Source of the DNA: Curtobacterium sp. VKM Ac-2922
GTDB taxonomy: Bacteria; Actinomycetota; Actinomycetes; Actinomycetales; Microbacteriaceae
Length of the DNA: 64,000 nt
Reading direction: 5' to 3'
Assembly (NCBI RefSeq): GCF_022815645.1
Contig: NZ_JALGRO010000005.1
Span: 1-64,000, forward strand
The notes below the pieces were generated by a model. That model made no database searches and had not been told where the DNA came from. It was given only the letters and a program-made list of their open reading frames with translations. This document shows positions 31,272-40,635 of the stretch, piece by piece; the stretch's first letter is position 1, and every line of letters begins with the position of its first letter. Both the position numbers and the translations under genes were made by a program.

Positions 31272-32408
31272 ATGTCCTTCCACGCCGCGGCCCCCGCGAC
31301 GACCACCGTCCGGCTCCTCGACACCGAGGGCCGGTTCGTGGAGACCGACGAGAACGCCGAGTACGCGGGCATCGTCAAGGAGCTCCCGGACGAGACGCTG
31401 CTCGCCATGCACCGCCAGATGGTGCTCACCCGACGCTTCGACCACGCTGCCGGCAACCTGCAGCGCACGGGGCAGCTCGGCCTGTGGGCACCGAGCCACG
31501 GGCAGGAAGCCGCCCAGGTCGGTTCGGCCTTCGCGCTGCGCCCGCAGGACCACCTGTTCCCCTCGTACCGTGAGCACGCCGTCGTCCTGCAGCGCGGGGT
31601 CGAGCCGATGGAGATCATCTCGCTCTTCCGCGGTCAGGCCCACGGCAACTGGGACCCGGACGCCCGCGGCAACACGCACGTCTACACGCTCGTCATCGGT
31701 GCGCAGACCCTGCACGCGACGGGCTACGCGATGGGCCAGGCGCTCGACGGCGTCGTCGGCACGGGCGACCCGGACGTCGACGAGTGCTCGATCGTGTACT
31801 TCGGCGACGGTGCGACCAGCCAGGGCGACGTGAACGAGGCGTACGTGTTCGCCGCGTCGCACAAGGCCCCGGTCGTCTTCTTCCTGCAGAACAACCACTG
31901 GGCGATCTCGGTCCCGGTGTCGGTGCAGTCGCCGACGCCGCTGGTCGACCGCCCGCGCGGCTTCGGCATCCCGAGCGTCCGGGTGGACGGCAACGACGTG
32001 CTGGCGTCCTACGCGGTCAGCGTCGTCGCCACGCAGCACGCCCGCAGCGGGCAGGGCCCGGCGTTCATCGAGGCCGAGACCTACCGCATCGGCGCGCACA
32101 CCAGCTCCGACGACCCCACGCGCTACCGCGGCGACGACGAGCTCGCCGACTGGGTCGCGCGTGACCCGATCGCCCGCTCCGAGGCGTACCTGCGCAGCCG
32201 CGGGGCCACCGACGCGCAGTTCGCCGAGTTCGACGCCGAGGGCGAGCAGATCGCGGCGGACATCCGCGCGAAGACCTCGGCGCTGCAGGCACCCCCGATG
32301 GACGCCATGTTCGACAACGTCTACCGCGAGCAGCACCCGCGCATCGACGAGCAGCGCGCCTGGCTGCACGACTACGAGTCCTCCCAGGACGCAGGAGCCA
32401 ACGCATGA
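31272..32408 (+). CDS. 2-oxoacid dehydrogenase E1, alpha subunit
   Basis: A 378-residue thiamin-diphosphate-dependent subunit of a branched-chain 2-oxoacid or pyruvate dehydrogenase (alpha2beta2 type). Motifs: MHRQMVLTRRFD near residue 46, LWAPSHGQEAAQVGSAFAL near 75, and the ThDP/Mg motif GDGATSQGDVNEA (near 178) to QNNHWAIS (near 207). The separate alpha and beta genes exclude the AceE-type pyruvate dehydrogenase. Branched-chain substrates (to make anteiso/iso fatty acids) are plausible. It overlaps E1-beta by 4 bases. Confidence 0.92.
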   Translation: MSFHAAAPATTTVRLLDTEGRFVETDENAEYAGIVKELPDETLLAMHRQMVLTRRFDHAAGNLQRTGQLGLWAPSHGQEAAQVGSAFALRPQDHLFPSYREHAVVLQRGVEPMEIISLFRGQAHGNWDPDARGNTHVYTLVIGAQTLHATGYAMGQALDGVVGTGDPDVDECSIVYFGDGATSQGDVNEAYVFAASHKAPVVFFLQNNHWAISVPVSVQSPTPLVDRPRGFGIPSVRVDGNDVLASYAVSVVATQHARSGQGPAFIEAETYRIGAHTSSDDPTRYRGDDELADWVARDPIARSEAYLRSRGATDAQFAEFDAEGEQIAADIRAKTSALQAPPMDAMFDNVYREQHPRIDEQRAWLHDYESSQDAGANA

Positions 32409-33454
32409 GCACCACCGAGCAGCTGGTCGACTACACGCTCCGGTCGCACCCCGGCGCCGGTCAGGCACCCGCCGACCCCACCCCGACGATCCCGATGGCC
32501 AAGGCGCTCAACGCCGGCCTGGCCGCAGCGATGGCCGCGGACGACAAGGTCCTGCTGATGGGCGAGGACATCGGGCAGCTCGGCGGTGTCTTCCGCATCA
32601 CCGAGGGCCTGCAGGAGCGCTTCGGCGCCGACCGCGTGCGGGACACCCCGCTCGCCGAGTCGGGCATCGTCGGCACCGCGATCGGCCTGGCGCTGCGCGG
32701 GTACCGTCCGGTCATCGAGATCCAGTTCGACGGCTTCGTGTGGCCCGCGTTCAACCAGATCACCTCGCAGCTGGCCAAGATGGCGAACCGGCTGCCGGCG
32801 CACATGTCGCTGCCGATCGTCATCCGCATCCCCTACGGCGGCCACATCGGCGCGATCGAGCACCACCAGGAGTCGCCCGAGGCGTACTTCGCGCACACCC
32901 CCGGTCTGCGCGTGGTCAGCCCGAGCACCCCGAACGACGCCTACTGGATGATCCAAGAGGCTGTTCGCTCGAAGGACCCGGTCGTCTTCATGGAGCCGAA
33001 GTCGCGCTACTGGCCCAAGGGACAGGTCGACCTGCTCGACGGCCACGTGCCGATGCACACCTCTCGTGTCGCACGCACCGGCACCGAGGTCACCCTGGTC
33101 GGGCACGGCGCGATGGTCGCCACGCTCATGCAGGCCGCCGACATCGCCGACGCCGAGGGCACCAGCTGCGAGGTCGTCGACCTGCGCTCGATCTCGCCGA
33201 TCGACTGGGAACCGCTGCTGGCCTCGGTGCGCAAGACCGGCCGCCTGGTCGTCGCGCAAGAGGCGTCCGAGTTCGTCAGCGTCGGCAGCGAGATCGCCGC
33301 GACCGTCGCCGAGCGGGCGTTCTACACGCTGCAGGCGCCGCCGCTGCGGGTGTCCGGGTTCGACATCCCGTTCCCACAGTCCAAGCTCGAACACCTGCAC
33401 CTGCCGGACGCCGACCGCGTCCTCGAGGCCGTGGACCGCGCCCTCGCCTACTGA
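32405..33454 (+). CDS. 2-oxoacid dehydrogenase E1, beta subunit
   Basis: A 349-residue transketolase-like subunit. [20 protein letters not shown] begins the domain near residue 30; [17 protein letters not shown] carries the ThDP-activating Glu; [15 protein letters not shown] and [20 protein letters not shown] line the channel; the C-terminal transketolase domain ends with [20 protein letters not shown]. It starts in an ATGA overlap with E1-alpha, and 52 bases separate it from E2. Confidence 0.93.
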   Translation: MSTTEQLVDYTLRSHPGAGQAPADPTPTIPMAKALNAGLAAAMAADDKVLLMGEDIGQLGGVFRITEGLQERFGADRVRDTPLAESGIVGTAIGLALRGYRPVIEIQFDGFVWPAFNQITSQLAKMANRLPAHMSLPIVIRIPYGGHIGAIEHHQESPEAYFAHTPGLRVVSPSTPNDAYWMIQEAVRSKDPVVFMEPKSRYWPKGQVDLLDGHVPMHTSRVARTGTEVTLVGHGAMVATLMQAADIADAEGTSCEVVDLRSISPIDWEPLLASVRKTGRLVVAQEASEFVSVGSEIAATVAERAFYTLQAPPLRVSGFDIPFPQSKLEHLHLPDADRVLEAVDRALAY

Positions 33455-33506
33455 CCTGGTCCCGACCGGACCACCCACCGTACGAACGACCGACGAAGGA
33501 GCCGAC

Positions 33507-35093
33507 GTGGCCGTCGCCGAATTCCCCCTCCCCGACGTGGGCGAAGGCCTCAACGAGGCCGAGATCGTGCAGTGGCGCGTGGCGATCGGTGACGATGTCG
33601 CGGTGGACCAGGTGCTGGTCGAGATCGAGACCGCCAAGTCCCTGGTCGAGCTGCCGTCCCCGTTCGCGGGCACGGTGACCGGTCTGCTGGTCGCCGAGGG
33701 CGACACCGTCGAGGTCGGTCGCCCGATCATCCGGGTCGAGTCCAGCTCGTCCGTGCCGGCTGCGGCTGTGCCGGCTCCGGCCGACCCGGCTCCGGCTGCC
33801 CCGACCGGAGGCGCGGCTGACGTCGACGACGCCGCTCCGACGTCGCCCGTGGTCGCTCCCAGTGCCCCGGTCACGCCCGCCCCGCCCGTCGCGGTTCCCG
33901 CCCGGGCCACGGCGCCGGCACCCGTGACCGCCCCGGCGCAGGCGGCCCCGCCCGCGCCTGCCGAGTCCCGCATGCCCGCCTCGCTGCCCGCGGCCGAGGG
34001 TGCGTCCGTCGTCGGCACCGACGAGTCCTCCGGGGCCGTCCTGGTCGGCTACGGCTCCGCGACCAGCGCACCGTCACGCCGCAAGCCGGGCGCCCGCCGG
34101 GCCGCAGCCGCCGCTGCCCAGGCGAGTCGGGCCTCCAGTCGGGAGACCGACCTGGTCCTGACGGACGAGGGCGAGGCCGCGACCGCCGACGCCGTCGCCG
34201 CACAGGGACAGCGTCCCGCGCGCCCGTCAGCGCCCGCCGTGATGGCGAAGCCGCCGATCCGCAAGCTCGCGAAGGACCTCGACGTCGACCTGGCCGTCGT
34301 GGTGCCGACCGGACTCGCCGGTGAGGTCACCCGTGACGACGTCATCCGCCACGCCACGCAGGCCACGGTCTTCCGCAACATCCAGACTCCCGAGTGGGGT
34401 GACGTCCGCCAGGAGACCATCCCGGTCAAGGGCGTCCGCAAGGCGATCGCGACTGCGATGACCACGTCGGCATTCACCGCGCCGCACGTGTCGCTGTTCG
34501 TGGACGTCGACGCCACGCGCACCATGGACTTCGTCAAGCGGCTCAAGGCGTCGCCGACGTTCGCCGGGGTCAAGGTCTCGCCGCTGCTGATCATGGCGAA
34601 GGCCGTCATCTGGGCCGTCCGCCGCAACCGGTCGGTCAACTCGTCGTGGACCGACCGCGAGATCATCGTCCACCACTTCGTGAACCTCGGCATCGCCGCC
34701 GCGACCCCGCGCGGTCTGATCGTGCCGAACATCAAGGACGCGCAGGACATGTCGCTGTTCGAGCTGGCCAAGGCCCTCGAAGCGATGACCCTGACGGCCC
34801 GCGACGGCAAGACCAGCCCCGCCGAGATGGCCGACGGCACGATCACCGTGACGAACATCGGGGTGTTCGGGATGGACACCGGCACGCCGATCCTGAACCC
34901 CGGTCAGGTCGCCATCGTCGCGATGGGCACGATCAAGCCCAAGCCGTGGGTCGTCGACGGCGAGGTCCGCTCGCGCATGGTGACGACCATCGGCGCCTCG
35001 TTCGACCACCGCGTGGTGGACGGCGACGTGGCGTCGCGGTTCGTGCACGACGTGGCCTCGGTCATCGAGGAACCCGCGCTGCTGCTCGACTGA
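33507..35093 (+). CDS. Dihydrolipoamide acyltransferase (E2)
   Basis: A 528-residue E2 core. One lipoyl domain at residues 1-80 with the lipoylated lysine in [14 protein letters not shown] near 44; a long Ala/Pro linker (about 85-235); a peripheral E3-binding domain near 245-285 ([20 protein letters not shown]); and the catalytic domain ending in [15 protein letters not shown] near 498 with the active His and Asp. AAGGAGCCGAC precedes the GTG start. No E3 (lipoamide dehydrogenase) gene is in the window, so it must be supplied elsewhere. Confidence 0.93.
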   Translation: MAVAEFPLPDVGEGLNEAEIVQWRVAIGDDVAVDQVLVEIETAKSLVELPSPFAGTVTGLLVAEGDTVEVGRPIIRVESSSSVPAAAVPAPADPAPAAPTGGAADVDDAAPTSPVVAPSAPVTPAPPVAVPARATAPAPVTAPAQAAPPAPAESRMPASLPAAEGASVVGTDESSGAVLVGYGSATSAPSRRKPGARRAAAAAAQASRASSRETDLVLTDEGEAATADAVAAQGQRPARPSAPAVMAKPPIRKLAKDLDVDLAVVVPTGLAGEVTRDDVIRHATQATVFRNIQTPEWGDVRQETIPVKGVRKAIATAMTTSAFTAPHVSLFVDVDATRTMDFVKRLKASPTFAGVKVSPLLIMAKAVIWAVRRNRSVNSSWTDREIIVHHFVNLGIAAATPRGLIVPNIKDAQDMSLFELAKALEAMTLTARDGKTSPAEMADGTITVTNIGVFGMDTGTPILNPGQVAIVAMGTIKPKPWVVDGEVRSRMVTTIGASFDHRVVDGDVASRFVHDVASVIEEPALLLD

Positions 35094-35161
35094 CACACGG
35101 GCTTGCCGCTCGTTGGCGTGGTGTTCATGCGGATGTCGGTGGAGCGGGCGATGATCAGCAC

Positions 35162-35737
35162 ATGGTCCACCAGCTCCTGAGCGCCCCGCAGGAGATCCGA
35201 ACGGATCGCCTCCTGCTGACTCCCGTCACCCCGGCCGACATCGACGCCGTGCACGCGGTCTTCTCCGACGCCCGCACCTGGACCCACCTGCCGAGCGGGC
35301 GACACACGGCGCGCGAGCAGACCGTCGACCTGGTCCAGCGCAAGATCGGCGGACGGGTCCGGCACGGGCTGGGGTCGTGGACGGTCCGCGACGCCCACAG
35401 TGGCGACGTGCTCGGCGTCGGCGGGGTCGACATGACCGCCGGCGGCGTCTGGAACCTGGGCTACCGACTCACACCGTCGGCGTGGGGCACGGGTCTGGGG
35501 ACCGAGATCGCCCGCGCGGCGATGACCGCGGCGCACGACACGGCCCCCGGTGTGCCCGTGACCGGCCGGGTCCTGACCAGCAACCCCGCGTCCGCGCGGG
35601 TGCTCGCGAAGGCCGGGCTCGCGCTGGTCTGGCAGGGCACGACCGCTGCTCCGGCGCCGGACGGAGCCGAGCGGCAGGTCTGGACCGACCGCGCGCTCAC
35701 CGACCAGCAGCACGCCTGGCTCGTCGCGAACGCCTGA
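35162..35737 (+). CDS. GNAT-family N-acetyltransferase
   Basis: A 191-residue acetyl-CoA-dependent acyltransferase of the RimJ/RimL-like group. TDRLLLTPVTPADIDAVHAV opens the fold near residue 14; the acetyl-CoA loop is RLTPSAWGTGLGTEIARAA near residue 102; NPASARVLAKAGLALV near 145 is the final conserved block. Substrate unknown (small molecule or protein N-terminus). It follows E2 by 68 bases and may be independently transcribed. Confidence 0.88.
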   Translation: MVHQLLSAPQEIRTDRLLLTPVTPADIDAVHAVFSDARTWTHLPSGRHTAREQTVDLVQRKIGGRVRHGLGSWTVRDAHSGDVLGVGGVDMTAGGVWNLGYRLTPSAWGTGLGTEIARAAMTAAHDTAPGVPVTGRVLTSNPASARVLAKAGLALVWQGTTAAPAPDGAERQVWTDRALTDQQHAWLVANA

Positions 35738-35789
35738 GACCGCCGCAGTGGCTGCGGCAGCCGCTGTGACCGCTGGGCCGCGGGATCGC

Positions 35790-35969
35790 TCAGCGCCGTC
35801 CGAGCACCATCGCGCCGACCAGCCCGGCGGCGGCCGCTGCCAGGCCGAGCACGACGGCCGCGACGACGCAGACCTCGCACGGGCTGAACGACAGCACGGC
35901 GACCAGCACGAGCACCGCGGTCCCGAGCAGGCCCAGACGGACGAGCAGCATGCCGGACGCGTCGTTCAC
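35790..35969 (-). CDS. Small membrane protein (59 aa) coupled to the esterase
   Basis: GTG at 35967-35969 overlaps the stop of the upstream esterase gene by 4 bases (GTGA). The product has two hydrophobic segments (LLVRLGLLGTAVLVLVAVL and VCVVAAVVLGLAAAAAGLVG) joined by a SFSPCEVC loop whose two Cys could form a disulfide or a metal site. Unrecognised family. It is the last gene of the MprF-like unit. Confidence 0.7.
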   Translation of the reverse strand: MNDASGMLLVRLGLLGTAVLVLVAVLSFSPCEVCVVAAVVLGLAAAAAGLVGAMVLGRR

Positions 35970-37312
35970 GAGCGCACGCTCCCCGGCGCCTCGAACAGCT
36001 CGTCGGCCAGGCGTGGCAGCTCGTTCGTGAGCGACCACTGCACGGTGTTCCAGTCGTGTCCGCTGCCGGGCGACGACGCCACCGCGGTGTGGATCCCCGC
36101 GCGGACGGCATCCCGGCCGAGCGTGCGGGCGGACTCGGTGAACTCGTGGTCGTTCGCGCCGGCGGTCAACCACAGGTGCGCGTCCGAGTAGGGACCGTTC
36201 GCGGCCATCAGGGCGCCGGGGGACGCCGCACGCCAGCGTGCCAGGGACCCACCGAACGCCTCGTCCGCGCTGTTCTGCGGCGACCGGTCGACCGGGTGCA
36301 GCTCGCTCGAGATCGCCAGCGCCGCGCTGAAGCGGTCCGGGTCACCGGTCAGGAACTGCATCGCGCAGGTCGCCCCCTGCGAGAACCCGACCAGGCCCCA
36401 TCCGTGCGGATCGGTCGGCACGCGCAGGTGCGCCGTGATCCAGTCCGGCACGTCGCGGGTGATGTAGGTCGCCGAGTTGCCGATCGACGAGTCGACGCAC
36501 ATGGTGTTGTGGCCGGGGACGGCGAGCTGGTCGGCCGACACCACGATCGGCGCCAGTCCGTGGTGGGCGGCCGCGTACCGGTCGAGCACCGTCGCGATGC
36601 CACCCGCGGTGAACATGTCGCTCGGGGTGCCGGGCTGCCCGGACAGCGACACGACCACGGGCAGGGTCGGGGGGTCGTCGGTGAGCGCGGCCGGGGGCAG
36701 GTACACGACGGCCGGTCGGGCCGGGAAGCCGGAGCGGGTGCCGGGGATGCGGACGGTGCCGACGCGGCCGGCGGTCGGCATCGAGACGGGTGCGGTCCAC
36801 CGTGACGCCGGCCGGACCGCGGCGGCGTCGATGCCCGACTCGGATCCCAGGTCGAGGGTCGGGAACGGGTTCGTCTGCACGAGTGCGTTGAGCGTCGGGT
36901 AGGCCGCGTAGTCGACGTTGATGCCCAGGGCCGGCACCAGCAGCGCCGCGGGGACCAGCACGGCCGCCAGCACCCGGCGTCCGCGTCCGCCCTGCACGAT
37001 CCCGGTGACGGCCAGGGCGAGGGCCGCGAAGGCGAACGCCACCCACATCCGTGTGACGTCGGTCAGCCGGACGTCGAAGGCGTTGAGCAGGTCCCCGACG
37101 ACCCAGCAGGCGAGCAGCCCGAGCACCGCTCCGCCCGCGGCGATCGCGGCGCGCAGGCCCGTGCGCCGCCACGCCGGTCCGGAACGCAGTCCGGTGCGCA
37201 GCGCGGGCAGCAGGACGAGCAGGGCCAGCACCCCGAACACGACGTCGGCGGGCACGAGCTTCGTGGGGACCTCGAGCCGGGTCCCCATCGCCCAGTGGAA
37301 CGGGTCGAGCAT
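35966..37312 (-). CDS. Membrane-anchored esterase (esterase D/antigen-85-like fold)
   Basis: A 448-residue protein. The first 150 residues form about four membrane helices (VVFGVLALLVLLPALRTGL, AAIAAGGAVLGLLACWVVG and others). The C-terminal half is an extracytoplasmic alpha/beta hydrolase of the putative-esterase type: PTLPVVVSLSGQPGTP, nucleophile Ser in VGFSQGATCAMQF near residue 315, Asp in TAGANDHEF near 400, and His in SPGSGHDWNTV near 427. Its ATG shares a base with the stop of the MprF-like gene (TGATG). In Enterococcus and Corynebacterium, hydrolases adjoin aminoacyl-lipid synthases, so aminoacyl-lipid turnover is a reasonable inference. Confidence 0.82.
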   Translation of the reverse strand: MLDPFHWAMGTRLEVPTKLVPADVVFGVLALLVLLPALRTGLRSGPAWRRTGLRAAIAAGGAVLGLLACWVVGDLLNAFDVRLTDVTRMWVAFAFAALALAVTGIVQGGRGRRVLAAVLVPAALLVPALGINVDYAAYPTLNALVQTNPFPTLDLGSESGIDAAAVRPASRWTAPVSMPTAGRVGTVRIPGTRSGFPARPAVVYLPPAALTDDPPTLPVVVSLSGQPGTPSDMFTAGGIATVLDRYAAAHHGLAPIVVSADQLAVPGHNTMCVDSSIGNSATYITRDVPDWITAHLRVPTDPHGWGLVGFSQGATCAMQFLTGDPDRFSAALAISSELHPVDRSPQNSADEAFGGSLARWRAASPGALMAANGPYSDAHLWLTAGANDHEFTESARTLGRDAVRAGIHTAVASSPGSGHDWNTVQWSLTNELPRLADELFEAPGSVRS

Positions 37313-39354
37313 CAGTCGCGGCCCCCGGCGGGTGTCTCGGTCCGGCCCGCTCCGGCGGCTGCCGTGGCCCCGGCAGCCCGGTGGGCGCGACGCAGCTCCC
37401 ACAGGTGCCGCGGTCGCAGCCCGGGCAGGTACGCGCTCGCCAGCGCCCGGGCGACCCGGGGCACGTGCAACGGCGTCGGGACCACCAGCCAGAGCGGCTC
37501 GTGCGCTGCGCCGAACTTCTCCTTGAACCGCTGCAGCGACCGGAACCCGTAGGCGGGCTCGAGCAGACGGGCGAGCAGCCGCGAACCCCGGTCCATCACG
37601 GCGTGCGACGCGGGGTCGTGCGCGGCGAGCGGGGTGCCGGACAGGCTCAGCGTGGTCAGGCCGGCCTCGCGCGAGCGCAGGGCGGTGCGGGCGATCAGGA
37701 ACTCGACGACACCGGGCATCCCCCCGTCGCCGCGGCGCATCACGTCGAGCGTGTACCCGGTCAGGGCGCCGTGCGCGTACACGGGCAGCCAGCTCGTGAC
37801 GGCGACGACCCGGTCGGACGCGTCGACCGCCAACGCCAGGCGGACGTCGGGGTCGTCGAGCTCGCGGAAGCCGCCCAGCGTGAAGCCCATCTCCGGCAGG
37901 CGACGATCGGCGGCCCAGCGGGTGCAGATCGCCTCGACCTCGGCGCGCTGCCCGGCGTCGAGCTGTTCGAAGCGGGTCCACTCGTCGCGGACGCCCTCGC
38001 GGTCGGCACGGTTCGACGCGGTCCGCAGGTCCTGTCGGCGCTTGCCGCGCAGGTCGAAGGTGGTGACGTCGAGGACGGCCTCGACCCCGACGGGCAGCGC
38101 CGTCCAGCCCTCGGGGGCCAGGATCGCCCGCACCGGCTCGTGCACGCTCGTGAACGCCGGGATCCAGCCGTTGTCCTGGCAGTGCACGACGAACGCGTCG
38201 ATCACCGCGGCCCGGTCCGCTGCGGCGCACACCGGGTCGGAGACGGTCAGGGCGACGTCGCCCCGCACGCGGTACGCCACCGCGCCGAGTCCGTCCGGGT
38301 GCGACCAGACCGCGTTGCCGCGCCACGTGCCCATGTGCCCGAGGGAACCGGCGTCGCCACCCCGCAGCATCGCCACGAGCGCGGAGGGTTCGGACGCGGC
38401 GCGGAACGGCGCGCGGACCAGTCGACCGCGCAGCACCAGGATCGCCAGCAGCACGGCCGCGGGGACCACCCACGCGCCCAGCAGGGTCACCTGCCACTCG
38501 ACCTCGTCCAGCCCGAGGCCCTGCCACTGCACGGCCGAGTCGGTCATCGGCTCGATGAGGAACACGTCCGCCAGCACCGCGGTCAGGACGACGAGCACGC
38601 CGGTCGCCACGACGACGCCCGCACGCCGCCCGTGGTGCACCAGCCACGCGGCGACCAGCAGCAGGACGCCGACGAGCACGCCGGCACGGTCGCTCATCGC
38701 GTCGGCGAACGGCGACAGCACGCCGTCCGGGTCCGGCACGACGAGCGTCACCAGGGTGCCGCCGCCCAGGGCGACGAGCGTGGCCACGACGACGGTGCGG
38801 GGGGTCAGGTGGTCCCGGGTGGTCGGACGGGAGGCTCGGTGCACGACGAGCGCGCCGGCCGCTGTGCCGAGCAGGGCGCCCAGGGCGCGGGTGACGTCCG
38901 ACCCGTGACCCGCGAACAGCAGCAGGGTGAGCGTCAGCGTCCACAACACGGTCCGCATCCGCCAGCGGCGTTGGGCAGGCAGGCCCGCCGATGCCGCGGC
39001 GAACAGGGTGACGGCGATGACGGACGGCGCGAGCATCGGCTGCCCGCGCGTCGCTTCGGCGTGGGCCTCGCCGAGCGCGTCGCCGATCGTCACCGCGAGC
39101 TGCGTGCCGAGGACGGCGACCGTCGGGACGACGACACCGATGACGGCCGTCCGGACGGACCCCAGGGTGCGCTCGGCGAGTGCCGTGGCGAGCACCGTCG
39201 CGACGAGCGCCAGGCAGGCGACGGGCGGGTGGTGCGGGAAGTCGGGCTCGGCGTGCGCCAGGCGTGCGCCGACCACGAGGACGACGATGGCCCCGGTCAC
39301 GACGAGGGTGACGGGGTACCGGCGGAGCCGGTCGAGGACGGGACGGATGGCCAC
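37312..39354 (-). CDS. MprF-like aminoacyl-lipid synthase (DUF2156) with membrane domain
   Basis: A 680-residue protein expected to transfer an amino acid from aminoacyl-tRNA to a membrane lipid such as phosphatidylglycerol or diacylglycerol. The N-terminal half has about nine to eleven helices. The C-terminal DUF2156 catalytic domain spans about 330-645: GTWRGNAVWSHPDGLGAVAY, DPVCAAADRAAVIDAFVVHC, GVEAVLDVTTFDLRGKRRQD, MGFTLGGFRELDD and YGFRSLQRFKEKFGAAHEPL. The amino acid (Lys, Ala or other) cannot be told. GTG start. It overlaps the esterase gene, and a two-component system lies upstream on the same strand. Confidence 0.88.
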   Translation of the reverse strand: MAIRPVLDRLRRYPVTLVVTGAIVVLVVGARLAHAEPDFPHHPPVACLALVATVLATALAERTLGSVRTAVIGVVVPTVAVLGTQLAVTIGDALGEAHAEATRGQPMLAPSVIAVTLFAAASAGLPAQRRWRMRTVLWTLTLTLLLFAGHGSDVTRALGALLGTAAGALVVHRASRPTTRDHLTPRTVVVATLVALGGGTLVTLVVPDPDGVLSPFADAMSDRAGVLVGVLLLVAAWLVHHGRRAGVVVATGVLVVLTAVLADVFLIEPMTDSAVQWQGLGLDEVEWQVTLLGAWVVPAAVLLAILVLRGRLVRAPFRAASEPSALVAMLRGGDAGSLGHMGTWRGNAVWSHPDGLGAVAYRVRGDVALTVSDPVCAAADRAAVIDAFVVHCQDNGWIPAFTSVHEPVRAILAPEGWTALPVGVEAVLDVTTFDLRGKRRQDLRTASNRADREGVRDEWTRFEQLDAGQRAEVEAICTRWAADRRLPEMGFTLGGFRELDDPDVRLALAVDASDRVVAVTSWLPVYAHGALTGYTLDVMRRGDGGMPGVVEFLIARTALRSREAGLTTLSLSGTPLAAHDPASHAVMDRGSRLLARLLEPAYGFRSLQRFKEKFGAAHEPLWLVVPTPLHVPRVARALASAYLPGLRPRHLWELRRAHRAAGATAAAGAGRTETPAGGRD

Positions 39355-39410
39355 GGTGCCATCTCAGTGCATCCGGGGGTCCGAGGACATCGACCCTGGG
39401 GTTGAACCGC

Positions 39411-39428
39411 GATGGCCGATCGGCCATC
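39411..39428 (-). promoter_or_regulatory. Perfect 18-bp palindrome upstream of the MprF-like gene
   Basis: GATGGCCGATCGGCCATC, with no loop, lies 57 bases before the start of the lipid synthase gene and 23 after the kinase stop. The lack of a loop favours a protein-binding site over a terminator; the neighbouring response regulator is the obvious candidate. Confidence 0.55.
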
Positions 39429-39450
39429 GGACGTGCTCGGACCCGTCCGC

Positions 39451-40635
39451 TCAGCCGGTCGGCGGCAGGTGGTCGACCGGCAGCGTCAGGTGCAGGGCGA
39501 ACCCGCCGTCCTCGGTGGGACCGCTCACGAGTGCACCGCCGAGCAGCGACGCACGTTCGCTCAGGCCGATGAGCCCGAGGCCGGACCCCGGCAGCTCCAG
39601 ACGCGCCGACGCCGGTGGCCCGTTCACGACGTGCACGGCGACGGCCCCGTCGACGACGGCTCCCGACACGTGCACGGCGGCGCCGGGGGCGTGCTTCCGG
39701 ACGTTGGTCAGCGCCTCTTGCACGAAGCGGTAGACCGCACGCTGCACCGGCTGGGACAGGGTCTCGGGCAACGCGACCGCGGTCGTGGTGTCGAGCCCCG
39801 CGGCGGCGACGAGCCGGTCGAGGTCGGCCAGGACGGGCTGTGGGGCGATCTGCCGGTCGGTGCCACCCGCGGCCCGGAGCACCTGCACCATCTCGCGCAG
39901 CTCCTGCAGGGTCACGACGCACAGCTGCCGGATGGTCCGGGCGAAGCCGCGTTCGGCCTCGTCCCGGCCGGCCATCTGCATCCCGCCGGCCTGCACGGCG
40001 ATGAGGGTGACCTGGTGCGACACGACGTCGTGCATCTCGCGCGCCAGCAGGGCCCGTTCGCGGGACAGCGCGACCTCGGCGGCCTGTCGGCGTTCCTCGG
40101 CGCGGGCGGTGTCACGTTCGGCGAGCCGTTCGGTCAGGCGCTGGCGGGTCTGGGCGAGCAGCCCGATCGACAGGGGACCGAGCGCGAAGATCAGTGCGTA
40201 GATGATCGAGACGATGACGTCCTCGAAGGTCTGCGGTGGGCCGACGAACCCGCCGAACCCGACGAACTCGACGACCGCGGCGAGCAGCATCAGCCACCGC
40301 CGCTCGGTCCGCTGCCCGATCGTGAACAGCGCCACGACGGATGCCACCACCGCGGACCCGACGAACAGCCCCGGCAGGGTCAGCGCGAACGCCGTCACGG
40401 GCAGGCGACGGCGCAGCAGCAGGGCCGCTGCGGCCAGCAGGGACATCGACGTCTCGAACGTGGTGGCGCCGGAGATGTCGAGCACGGCGTCCCCGACGGC
40501 GGCGGCGACGAAGAAGGCGTCGACCAGCCACCAGGGCGGCCGGTGGCCACGGATCCAGCGCAGGCCGGCGTCGACCACGGTGTCGAGCCTCCTGTCCGTC
40601 GTGTCGAGCACCCGACGGACGCGCGACTCAGACAC
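39451..40635 (-). CDS. Sensor histidine kinase (HisKA_3 type)
   Basis: A 394-residue membrane kinase of the NarL/LiaS-like group. About five hydrophobic helices fill residues 25-160 without a large extracellular domain, so it may sense the membrane itself. Dimerisation and phosphoacceptor region: LLAREMHDVVSHQVTLIAVQ near residue 200. ATP-binding domain: FVQEALTNVRKHAPGA and GSGLGLIGLSERASLLGG. GTG start overlaps the response-regulator stop by 8 bases. Mature kinase, phosphorylating the regulator encoded immediately upstream. Confidence 0.92.
   Translation of the reverse strand: MSESRVRRVLDTTDRRLDTVVDAGLRWIRGHRPPWWLVDAFFVAAAVGDAVLDISGATTFETSMSLLAAAALLLRRRLPVTAFALTLPGLFVGSAVVASVVALFTIGQRTERRWLMLLAAVVEFVGFGGFVGPPQTFEDVIVSIIYALIFALGPLSIGLLAQTRQRLTERLAERDTARAEERRQAAEVALSRERALLAREMHDVVSHQVTLIAVQAGGMQMAGRDEAERGFARTIRQLCVVTLQELREMVQVLRAAGGTDRQIAPQPVLADLDRLVAAAGLDTTTAVALPETLSQPVQRAVYRFVQEALTNVRKHAPGAAVHVSGAVVDGAVAVHVVNGPPASARLELPGSGLGLIGLSERASLLGGALVSGPTEDGGFALHLTLPVDHLPPTG

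Noticed and set aside
35966..39922. One uninterrupted minus-strand frame of 1,318 codons
   Set aside because: Only its last 448 codons (from ATG 37312) look like protein, with helices and an esterase triad. The rest is a shadow of the MprF-like gene, whose frame carries the DUF2156 motifs.
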